From Mesodorylaimus sp. YZB2_4 (Eukaryota > Nematoda > Enoplea > Dorylaimida > Dorylaimidae), in contig JASANH010000634.1 of NCBI GenBank assembly GCA_030248295.1, forward strand, positions 16,845 through 80,844: 64,000 bases of DNA. Reading direction: 5' to 3'. The notes under the pieces were generated by a model. That model searched no databases and was not told the DNA's origin. It was given only the letters and a program-made list of their open reading frames with translations. A program made the translations under genes and the position numbers. Positions within the stretch are counted from its first letter, which is position 1. Each line of letters opens with the position of its first letter. This document shows, piece by piece, positions 45,690 through 56,040 of this stretch.

Positions 45690-46065
45690 ACAGGCAAACC
45701 TTTTAAGCAGGGCTTTGCGGAGACTACCAGCTGCAGCTTTCTTCTGCGTGGGTCCACTAGTAGCATACACACAAGTGCATCCTGGACAGGACACCGACTT
45801 CCTCGGACGATGGCGGGTGGCTTTAAACCCTCTCGGTGTTTGACAGTCCAGACTGTCTCCTCGTGTGACTTCCGTCTCTCCACTCGGAGCACGTGGATGG
45901 TACTTGGTGATTCACCCACGGCCTGGCGTGCAGTGTCAGCGAGGGTTTATGGTTCGCAACCGACATCTGGGATTGAACCCACGACGAGCCCAGTCGCTCA
46001 CTAGCAAGCACTTCGGACGGAAGACAAACGTCTAACTAACGGCGCCATCTCGGCCGCTGATTGAG
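45690..46065 (-). mobile_element. tRNA-derived SINE, family A, copy 3 (best preserved)
   Basis: On the minus strand it begins GCGGCCGAGATGGCGCCG, then TTAGTTAGACGTTTGTC (A-box side) and GTGGGTTCAATCCCAG (B box), and continues through the family body. It is close to 22470-22850 over its whole length. Confidence 0.85.
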
Positions 46066-46406
46066 CTATTTCTCAGTAATTACTTGATCAGATGGGGATA
46101 CTGTCGCATAGTTTCGGAATCGCAACGAAAAAGAGTCTCCTAAAGCCAAACTACGTAAGAAGCAGAAGGAGGGAGGCGGGGTTTAAAATGACTCAGTTCA
46201 TGGAAAATATCTCTTGAGCTTTCTTGAAAATATCTCAGTAAATTCAAAATGGGTCAAAGATTTGGGTGCGCCATTGCTGTCTGGGGTTTCTGTTTTCTGA
46301 TCTGTTCCAAGTTGCCTTTTTTCATTTTACACCTGAATTTTCTTTTTTGTATCACTGTAATTCTGAATGCGCCGTGTCGTTCACGTGCCGCTACTGATCG
46401 TGTAAA

Positions 46407-47077
46407 GCGTGATTTATACTCTATCCGTTTGGCTACCCGTAAGCGTAAAGGGTACGAAAACTGCCGCGCAAACGGTCGGGCAGACAAACATTTTGCCTGA
46501 GCATCAAGCAAATGTACCCGACGAGTATAAATCGTTATTTTTTACGTTTACGTCGATTTCGTAAGCGTAACCGTTTTTCGGGCAAAAGTATAAACCGTTT
46601 TCTTCGCGACGGTCACGTAAACGTACAACGGACACGAAACGGGCCCGTATCCGTAATTTTGGCTGCCCGTAATTTCAGAAATTACGTATACGAAAAACGT
46701 ATGAAGAAGGTTGTGCCCAGCCAGAGAAGTTTGGAGATTTTCGAGGGTGAAATTGGGTGAAAGTGGATGATGAAAATAATGATGATGAAGTACAATAATG
46801 CAGGAAGACACAAATTCTAGAAACAGCATCCAACAGATACACTAAATCAATCGACCAATCAATCAATCAACAGATACACTAAAGAGGCTAAAGATTTAAC
46901 GGGCAGGCATACTGTCGTTTTTTTGAATACGTCCACGTCGTCGTACACGTATCCGTCAAAATTTGAGTGTACGTAGGTGGAGCCGAAACGTGCACCCCAC
47001 AGGTGCGTGCCCCTATCCGTAAATTTCCCTACTCGTACCCGTTACGTTTACGGACACCCAGGAGTATAAATCACGCT
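46407..47077. mobile_element. PIF/Harbinger-like MITE, 671 bp, TAA target duplication
   Basis: The 16-bp inverted termini AGCGTGATTTATACTC (46407-46422) and GAGTATAAATCACGCT (47062-47077) are perfect and flanked on both sides by TAA (46404-46406, 47078-47080), the 3-bp duplication typical of Harbinger elements. The ends are rich in CCGTAAACGTAACG-like sub-repeats. No transposase ORF. Confidence 0.85.
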
Positions 47078-47084
47078 TAAGCAG

Positions 47085-48080
47085 ATGAGAGATAAATCCT
47101 TTTGAATGTCTTCTCCACCCAGAGTGCAATCGAAATTTTATCCCTTCTGTAAAGTGTCAACAGTGCAATTGGCCAGCGAGGGCAGAGTAAAGTGAATGTA
47201 CCATACGAAGCAGGCCGCGAAAGGGGGCTCTGCGATCGTCATTTCCCTTTGGTATATACTGAAAGAGTCCAGGAGTTGGCAGATGCTTGGTTTGTCTGTG
47301 GGTGAGATACAGGACTGTTAAGACATCGTCGCGCATCTTCTGGTTAATTGGAGTGCTTACTGCGCCACTGGCAGTGGACTGTTCGCCAGCGTTGACATCT
47401 TTGGGCAGGGTGTATTTCGCCTCCAGCCAGGCGTGTATGTATCATTGTACAGAGTAGTTGCTGTAGTTGCAGAAGGGTTGTTCTAGGAGTCGGGTCTTAG
47501 TGATCGGTACTTTGCAAGACAAGAATTTCTACCAGGCTTGGGCTACAGAGGACCTCGGACGGCTCACTTCATAAGATCAGCCCGAACCCGCCGTCACGTA
47601 AGCGTAGAATATCTGTCGATAAGTCCTGCCTGACGCACTAATGAAGTCCTACCTGCAGTTCGAAAAGGATACCACTCGCTCTACCCACCCTTCGACTGGT
47701 AATTCAGAAAAAGGAAAATATGTCAAGTGCCCAACTGTAGATTCCCCACCCGTCAAAACTCTTTGCTCAATTATATGGACGTGGAAACACAACATATCGG
47801 AAACAAACAAAATAATGATCTGGAAAGTGTTTTTTCAAACTCACTCGCCTTCCTCGTTCCATTCCACATGATTAGCTGACGATGTGGCAGACTTTCACTC
47901 ATCATCCAAAACAAACTTGGAATAAACAAGACACACCTTCGGGGCAATGGAATCTTCGAAGCAAACTAATGAGCCTTTGATCCGTCTCTCAAGCTTCTGA
48001 TCTCATCGCTCGGCACTTGCGTCCATTCGGACAATTCGGTGAAAAAAATGCAAAAATGACAAAATTGGTTACATACGTCC
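47085..48080. other. No gene recognised
   Basis: A 76-codon ORF at 47641-47871 has no support. No repeat ends found. Confidence 0.5.
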
Positions 48081-48086
48081 GGGTTA

Positions 48087-48585
48087 CAGTCGACTCCGCT
48101 TAGTCGCATAGCCTTGGGAGCAGACAATTTTTATGCGATTAACCGATTTGTTCGATTATCCGGAGCTTCTGATAATTGCGTACTGTAATTGGGTAACGAG
48201 TCAGCAAATATGCGATTAACCGATGACAAATAGCAAAAATTCAGAAATCTTTGTTTGATGCTACACAAAAGTGGCCGATTTGTAAGCGTCCTGTTCAGCT
48301 TGATGCAGGCACTGTGCCTCGAGGCTGAAGCACTAGCTCATACTAGGGGCCATCGAAAAGTCTTTCTGTGCTTTGCGATTACGCGGGGACACTATTCGAT
48401 TGCCCGAAGTGCATTAACGTGATGTGATGCCATGGGGCCCAAGGGGCATCATGCAATAAAACAATGTATGCGATTATCCGATGATTCTTGACACAGGCAG
48501 TATAGAAAACAAGTCGGGACTTGAAAATTTTATGCATTTATTAAATGCTCATTGTGAGCGATATTCAATTAAGTGGAGTCGGCTG
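48087..48585. mobile_element. Tc1/mariner superfamily (pogo/Tigger-like) MITE, 499 bp
   Basis: Termini CAGTCGACTCCGCTTA and (reverse) CAGCCGACTCCACTTA differ at two positions and are flanked by TA (48085-48086, 48586-48587). CAG ends with TA duplication fit pogo/Tigger elements. ATGCGATTAACCGAT-like motifs repeat inside. No transposase ORF. Confidence 0.85.
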
Positions 48586-48965
48586 TATTTGGGCCATCTC
48601 TAATGCAATGCAAGAACCCCCCACTCATCCGTAAGACAGACTCTTTTAAATCCTCTAGCCCGTGGTAGCAAGCGAGGTATTTATGGCCCACGGAACATTA
48701 TTGTACTATATATGGTCTTATGCGAAATGTATTTTTGTAATGTGTGATAAGGACTCATTTTTGACGATTTTGTGATACTGCTAGGTACAAGTTGTGCGCA
48801 ATGAGCCCCAGTGGTGTTGCGCGAGCTGCGTGCAACTCGAAACAGCTTTGTGCAATCGAAATAATCATCTCCGAAATACATATCCAAGCCAAAAAAATAC
48901 AAATAGTTATGCCCAATAAGCAAAGGTTCCATAACCACCATTTGGGAACTCTTCAAAAACTACGC

Positions 48966-50214
48966 TTAAAATACGAATGGACTCTGGGACACACTTTCTC
49001 TTCTGCCACCACCACCTTGCGCAGGTCTGAGCAAATAATCGCCTCTTGGTGACCCGAGTCCAACTCCGCCGCCATGATGGACACCGCCAGCATCGCCGCT
49101 GGATAATATGTGACCACAGCCGAATAAACGTTTGAAAGCTACCCGAAATCTTCTGGACATTGCCGTATACATGAATGGATTCGAAGCGGCACCTCCAAAC
49201 TGCAATATGCCCGCTACGTTGTACCAAATGACCAAAAACTGGATGGTTCCTCTGTCGTCCATGCTCTCGTGAGAACTGTGCAAATACATAAGTCGTTGAA
49301 TATGCATTGGTAAATGGGTGAAGAAAAATACTGTAACTACCACAACTGAAAAGGATACTTTAGACTTACGAGGGGATCGAGCGGATGAACTTACTCAGCA
49401 TCTTGATGACCATGTACCGTGTTCGAATATGAGGGGCATGAGCGACCAACGGAGACGGGTCGGCTTCACTGCCGCTGGTCGCACTCGCTCCACTCGATTG
49501 CCGCGATAGACTGACGTGTATTCGTCGAACGATCAGTGCGTACGCCACTGCGATCATTTTCATTGGAATTACAAAAAAAGTCACGAAAGTTATTTCGTAA
49601 ATATATGGCATTGATCGCACGTCGCAATATCCGTACACTTCTTCAGGAATCGTCTCGTTACCGAGTGTTGCCGCGGGGAGAGGACTAGGCGAGGCCATAT
49701 ACCCGTACTGATAACTGACCACTATGGCCGGACATAAGGAGAAGACCCAAACCAGTAAAATACCGATCAATAAGCGACGGCGATCTTGATGGAAAATACG
49801 TGCACTGAATGGCTGGCAGATGGCCAGATATCTTTCGATAGTCACAATCACAATTGTGCCCACCGAAACACTAGAAGCTGTTTCGGCTAATAATGCCCGA
49901 ATTTGGCAAAATCCAGCAGCGGCCGCAGTCGGGCTACGATTATCGTTCAATAACAGCAAAATATCGAAAGGGGCGCCTCCAAATATTAAAAGCAACGTGT
50001 CGCTTATGGCCAAATTACATAAAAATAAATTTGTGGTGGAACGTAAAAATGATGTGTGAAGAATTGTGAATAAAGTTAGCAAATTTCCACTAACCCCGAC
50101 CACGAATACAATGCCCAATAATGCTGCGAAAATTATCGGTAGTGGATGCGGTAGTTGACTAGGGTCATCGCTAAGGTCCAAAGCATGAAGCGGCGGGGCG
50201 TGGTGGTCCGCCAT
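48966..50214 (-). CDS. Class A neuropeptide-type GPCR, 399 aa, two exons
   Basis: Exons 50214-49395 and 49345-48966 join through a 49-bp intron (ATGCTGA|gtaagt ... ccttttcag) inside helix 6. ATG at 50214 is the first in the frame; the upstream extension starts at GTG. GNLLTLF (helix 1), NLFLCNLAISDTLLLIFGG (helix 2, D72), C103-C197 disulfide, ERY at 127-129 with IERYLAICQP, W156 in helix 4, and NPFMY at 329-333 followed by TAMSRRFRVAFKRLFG are all present. Helix 6 reads VFFFTHLP, with the usual Trp of CWxP missing. The helix 2 and MSRRFRVAF patterns resemble the neuromedin U / growth-hormone-secretagogue / TRH receptor group. The tail is Gly-rich. It lies 329 bp downstream of the LDLa gene on the same strand. 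Confidence 0.9.
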
Positions 50215-50542
50215 GCTGAACAGGGTGCCTGATGTGCAGCAGGCGGGGGCATCACAAAATGAAACCAACACGGAATTTTGCTTATTGAGGCAAAGTCATA
50301 AAAGAAGTGTAAAGTATTTGATTAAAACTAGTTTACGAGTCGTAACGGGATTCTACAGGGAGCGTATTACAAATGATTTGTGAAGAAAATTTACACAAAG
50401 CGAGGCTATATTTACATAAAATGGTAACAAAGCAACGTCATGCTAAGAATAAAATTGTTGGGAAAAAACACTATGAATCCAACTTGAAAACGTTTACTTC
50501 TGTCGCATAAACTTTTTAGTGCTTTGTTCTCGGAACATTTGA

Positions 50543-53500
50543 TTAAAATATGCTGACACGACTGGTGCTCCGACGGCAGGGGCGAATGAATTCCATGTAT
50601 AAGCTATCCAATACGGCGTCCTCGTATGATGGCGGAGGTGAGCTGGTGCATAGGAATGGGGGCTCGGCATCGTAGCGTGGTGGAGCCCGAGCACCAGAAC
50701 CACCACTGCCAGAGTGGCTGTTGGAGGTTGGTAAAAGCATGCCTGTGACCGTGTCATCATTGCTACCACAACCTGGGGTCGTAGTTTCCGGATTGCTGGT
50801 CAATAATGTCGTTTGGCGTTTTCGGAGTCGACGAGCATCTAAAATTTAAATGACTAGGGTTATAAAAACTTGCTTCTCGCCAACTGTTCAAACGGAAACC
50901 TGAGTTTGTTTTTAGAATGAAAAGCTCACTTAGAAAAACTTGCAAAAAGCTATTTCGGCCGTTGCTGCTTATCAAAGTCAGAAAGTCAGAGTTTGCGATA
51001 GGCCAGTCAGAAGCCATACGGCGTTTTTGTGGAAGAGCCGAGACCAGATTCAGAGAGATTTGACAAAAGAATGAATGACTGGAAACAGCAAAATTCTAGC
51101 AGTAACAACGCAGCAAGTAATGGGTAGCGCTCATTGGGGTTGGGGCACTTTAGCAAGTAAAGTATACTACAGGCACCACTGGGACCGCAATCGAAACCTT
51201 GATGTGACTTGGCATCGTTAGCGAAAAAAGATATCGTAATCGTTAAGGTTGATGATTAAGCGCTAAACAGAAGCCGTTATCTTTAGTCGTTAACGCGTTC
51301 TAAAAAATATCGTTATTTTTCAAAAATAAGGGATGCAGCGTCATTATGTGAATAGCCTGCCGTTTAAACATACATGCTGATATTTGATACTGAAAAATCT
51401 GACTTGTTTATTCCCTGCTGCTGTCGCTAGGTTTGGTTTTTCGCAATGTAGAGGTTAGTTTGAGGAAAAAACGAATTTGATCACTTGTTGATGGCCATTA
51501 TTAAATACAGTACTCATTTATTCGCCCCATTTATACTCATCTATTTATTCGCAGCTGGTTAGTCACAGTTCAGCTGCAGTTTTACATTGGGCACCTTTAT
51601 GTCCTGGGACACTGCGCAAATCCTATAAACACTGGACAAAACCCTAAAAGGCGACAATCCCCAAGAAGCTGCCGGGTCCCTATGAGTGCAGAAAACCTGC
51701 AGGGGAACCCGTGACCTCATCGAAGTCCCGCTTCAACTATCCTCAAAGAAGAGTAGCAGACTATATTGATGTTGACTGTAACAGCAATTCGACAAGCAAG
51801 GCGTGACTCCTACGGGCCCCTGTTCGAATCTCGCAGATCTCCCAGATTGCACATTTCCAGAAAATCTTTGTGAAATCTAAAACTAGCGTAATATTCTCCT
51901 TAAGTGCACACACAGCGCTCGATGAATGTATGTCGATATGTTGCTGACCGTGAGTCGCAAAAATATCATGGAGCTCATGAACGCAGTCATATTGGCTGAT
52001 GCGCATCTGGGCAGTACAACCCCGAGTCCCAAGTAAGGTTCCCTTGCTCACACTCAAGAAAACTCTGAAGGGAGACTCCCACGAAAATCTATGAAAAAAA
52101 GGGTTCAGATTCAGCCTTCGCCCCGTGCCTCGCGCTAAAATGCCATCAAAATACTTGCGAGAATGTAAACCTGCAGATGGTTCCGAAGAAGGGCAGGGTA
52201 TAGGAGCTATCCTCATTCAGTGAATTTTATGCAGCGCCTGGTACTGCTGTCCGAGGCTTGCTGCCTAGAGTTTAAATAACGCGTTATTTGGCACAAAAAA
52301 GATACCGTGACCGTTATATTTATATAAAATAGATATCGTTACCGTTACTGTTAACATCGTTGGCCAAAAAAGATGTCGTTAACGCGTTAAATATCGTTAT
52401 TAGCGTTAACGTTTGCCAAACACTAGTCGTGGCATCTGACACAGTGCTTAGTGTGTGTGGCAAGTAAACTGGCCAAGTAATTTGAAGAGTCAGGTTCCTC
52501 TAGGCTCTTCAGTTTTGAAGGCCCGCTATCCCGAATCCTGAAAATAAGCCTATGAGTATAACTGAAAAAGGATACAAGAAACAAAAAACCGATTTTGAAA
52601 AAATATAGCTCATTTGATCGCCTCCAGACCGTTATACAAAATTTGGGCAGATTGATTGTAACATTATTCCACGCCAGCAGGCTGGAGGGAAATATTCTCC
52701 AGTTTTTGCCATGTTTTGCACAATATTCTCAGCCGGCAGAACAATGCTAACTATGATCGAGACTAACTGCAACCCAACATAATTCCATTCAAGGACTTCT
52801 GTATGCACCTTCCTTCATACAGTACACTCGTGAAGATGCAAAACTAGCAGCTGACGCTTGAAAAAGTCTGCTACAAAATTTAGTGCATAAAAAAGGGCAG
52901 GAAGTATGATAGGAGGATGATGTACAAATAAAACACCTACTTTGCAGAGTATTGAAATTTTTCTCCCTTAATCGTGCCGTTAAACGCTGAACGATGCGAC
53001 GAGTACGTCCTGAAACAGATCGATACGGGAAGTTGTATAAAAGCGTAGAAATAAACTACTTTATGTTGTATACGAAGAGAAAAACATTTTAACAGTTTTC
53101 CTTTTAGCCATGCCTCCCACTTCATTGAGCTTTTTGCTCCCGAGATGATTGACTTTTATTGTCAGAACGTTGCAACGGTTGAAAAACTTAAACTGTAGTA
53201 ACTTTCTACCGCTGCAAAGTTGTAGACTCTCAGAGAAAAGATAAGTCAGAGGAGCACGGCTAACAAGATAAAACGAAAGCAACAGGGATTCTACGTCAAG
53301 CAATATCTGGAAGCGTGAAAAGCCAAGCTTAGCTCACTCATTTCAACGATTCGATCCGCTTCCCATTGCCTGCACTTGTGAATGCCCACCAGCATCCCTA
53401 TCACAAGTACGACACAGGCCAAAATAGTAGGAATCACGATTGTTGTGGCAACGTCCATGTCACGAGCAGTTAGACCATGCTCAATGTCGGAGGCTGAAAA

Positions 53501-53902
53501 TATGATGAAAATACTGTAGACTTAGCGGTCATTTGATCATTTGAGCAGTTTTGATCAGTGCTATATGTAGATTGATCAGCTAATACAGCAGATCAATCGA
53601 TAAAATTGTCCAATCGATAATGAGGTACAGTACTATTTTGTGTTTGCAGATAAATTTCGCTTTGCAGATTTTGCAGAGTCACAGCTTTTGCTTATGTACC
53701 GCAAAAGACCTGCTCGCTTCATAAAATACCAGTTACCCTGAAAATTCGGAGCGCAAAATGGCTAAAAAATTCCACTCACAAATAGAACATCCCAATTCGT
53801 CCGATCCATCCGAACATTGGGAAATTCCATCGCACGGCTTAACGATTTCGTTTGGTAAACATTCTCCGCTGATTTGACATAAAAATGCGTCTTCAGGGCA
53901 AT
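50543..53902 (-). CDS. Single-pass LDL-receptor class A protein with two PPxY motifs (LDLRAD/PMEPA1-like), 3' part
   Basis: Three exons join in phase 1: 53902-53780 (tttctatgcag ... ATTT|gtgagt), 53493-53338 (ttttcag ... ATGA|gtgagc) and 50838-50543 (aaattttag ... TAA). The first is one LDLa module with six cysteines and the calcium box CSDGSDELGC. The second has the membrane helix VATTIVIPTILACVVLVIGM followed by IHKCRQWEADR. The third is a cytosolic tail that starts with a basic ARRLRKRQ and contains PPRY (in APPRYDAEPP) and PPSY (in PPPSYEDAV). LDLa, one helix and two PPxY motifs is the layout of LDLRAD3 and LDLRAD4/PMEPA1, which recruit NEDD4-family ubiquitin ligases through WW domains. 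The signal peptide and any earlier LDLa exons, expected above 53902, were not found. Confidence 0.8.
51215..51330. repeat. AACGATA-rich terminal repeat, left end of a 1.23-kb unit
   Basis: GGCATCGTTAGCGAAAAAAG, ATATCGTAATCGTTAAG and AATATCGTTATTTTT. Pairs with 52270-52440 in the opposite sense; lies in the 2.5-kb intron of the LDLa gene. Confidence 0.5.
52270..52440. repeat. AACGATA-rich terminal repeat, right end of the 1.23-kb unit
   Basis: AACGCGTTATTTGGC, AAAAAAGATACCGTGACCG, GATATCGTTACCGTTACTG and GCGTTAACGTTTGCC. The end CAAACACTAGTCGTGGC is like CGTTACTCGTGCCCGAC at 23.3 kb. Confidence 0.5.
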
Positions 53903-53909
53903 CTGCATA

Positions 53910-54495
53910 GAAAAACGCTTTTATATTTTTTCTCAGAATTATTAAAAAGAATAAGTTACCCATAATCAGAAATACGCAGAAAAACTTTTGAAGTTCAGCT
54001 TATCGGGGGTGGGATTGACGATTTTGGCACGACATGCTGTACAAAGCGTATGTGCGACTATAGTTAGAAAAAGCTTGAGGGCAAGAAAAATCGATAGCTC
54101 GTTTGGCGAAAGCTTGGAGGGAATTGTGTGTGTCTATGAGTGGAGGGAAGGAAATCGATGGTCACGCGCGAGGGGCGAACCAAGGAAAGACTTATATGGG
54201 CCACCTCTCGTCAGAGAACAGAAACATATGGCGAAAGGACGGGATTGAAAAAAGACGGGAAATTTATTTTTGGCGCTAAATGAGGGCAGTAGCCTGCTAT
54301 ACAGTGGGTACGGTTGGACATTTATATGCCCATACGACCGCAGTATAGAAACAACACCAGAAAGCTGCTAATTGAAAAATGGCGGAAAATTAGTCTATGT
54401 GTCACAAATTGTGGGGTGAATTTATATCAGTCATGCGACCCTTTCCAATAATTCGTGCTGAGAAAGTGCGGCAATTCAAATTTTAAACTTTGCAA
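53910..54495. other. No gene recognised
   Basis: Upstream side of the LDLa gene. A minus-strand ATGG|gtaact at about 53959-53963 after a hydrophobic stretch would fit the phase of the LDLa exon, but the frame has a stop and no start before it, so it is not called. Confidence 0.4.
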
Positions 54496-54500
54496 AAGCA

Positions 54501-54640
54501 AGCCCAAAGTATAGTTCGATGCGATGCGTCAAATAAGCGTGCGATGCGAGACTTTTGGGTCAACTGACAATGTAAAAAGGTGCCTACAACGTCGCATCGC
54601 AAGCTTATTTGACGCATCGCATCGAACTATACTTCCAGCT
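54501..54640. mobile_element. Hairpin MITE, copy 2
   Basis: Same arms as 13867-14006 with a loop (CTTTTGGGTCAACTGACAAT...) that is the reverse complement of copy 1's loop, so the two copies are inserted in opposite orientation. The right outer end is eroded (ACTTCCAGCT instead of ACTTTGGGCT) and the arms have a few mismatches. Confidence 0.85.
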
Positions 54641-54649
54641 GTAGTCTTC

Positions 54650-56035
54650 CTGTCTGGAAGAAAACACGAATCATCAACACTTTGCCAAAAAGGTATGAAA
54701 TAGCCTCTAATTTTCGAGGATTTGGTGAATCATCATTTTATTGCCATTACATTTCATGCTTGACCGATGCCCTTCTGTAATGCGCTGTAAAAACGCTTGC
54801 TTCGCTTTCCCAACCTTTTATTTAAACTAAAATCCAAGGCTCTGATGGACTCAGTCTGCTGCTTTCAAAGATTAGCTGGCCTAAGAATGTTTCGTGAAGG
54901 AGAGGCTGTTTCGCCAAAATATGATAAATTCACGAAAGCAACACTACTGACGAAGATGTGGTCTTTTTTTGTATTTGGTCCCAGTATTAGGCAGCCATGG
55001 ATTTATAGCTTGCGCCATGCTGGTATCAGCAGAGAAAAACTGGTGGTCTCTTACGCACTTTTTTGTTCAACTGCTAGGCAGAAATATTTTGAGTACTGCC
55101 TTTTGCCGCCAAATATGTCACTTGCACATCAGGCGGAGAAATTTTAGAAAATGCCGCACGTTTTATCGTTAGCTAGAGACTGCTTAGTGGTGTTCGGGAA
55201 CTATGGTTTTCTGGTATGCACTTTGCATTGAATTTTCAGACAGCCATTACTTTCTATGCTTGGCCTGAAACGGCCCTGAAAAAGTCAACGTGGGACAGAC
55301 CTATTTCTGCCCACAAATTTCCTAAACCAAGGATGTTTATTACCAGGGAGATATTACAGTGTGAGTGGGAGGGTCAGCATTTGAAATGTGTGGTAGTATT
55401 TTCCAATGTAATTCTGCCTTGCCGACAATGTTGGTGATTTCGTTCTGACTTGCATCAATTATATATTTCCTCTTGGCCTAACCATGTGACTGGGCCAACC
55501 AAGATGTGATATTAGCGGCACCGCTATGTGATATTACGATTTAGGTACAGCCTGGACAAAGATTTCTGTTCCAGCCCAGCGCCATACATACGAGACATAA
55601 AACTGGGATATCAAACATACAAACCTATGAAAATAAGCGCACAGACCACACAGCCTAACTCAGTAAATGTATTAGTCGTATTTCTCTCACACCAGACACC
55701 ATAAATGACCATAGTTCCAGTGCCTTAACACATGCAATAGACCACTCGCGCTACGTTTGCTTGAAAAGTGAGAACAAACACTCGTCATCTGTTTACAAGA
55801 TCACTTTCAAACCAGTAACTAGGCATCGCTTTGAGGAGGCGCACATTCGCCGCGCCTTTTCTCACTGTGTAAATTCATAATCTATGCACATCTGTACTTA
55901 CTGGCCCGTCGAGTTTTCTCTGGCTCACTCCGCCAGTTTGCGATAAGCCACAAGTAAGCTCACTCATCGCCAGCTGGAACCAACACAATTTGCTGATAAA
56001 GGACTATATGCATAGTTAAAATTTTTGTTTCATTT
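54650..56035. other. No gene recognised
   Basis: A 116-codon ORF at 54797-55147 has no motif. The last 200 bp are the 5' flank of the GPCR at 56041; no TATA box or splice acceptor stands out. Confidence 0.45.
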
Positions 56036-56040
56036 CGGAA

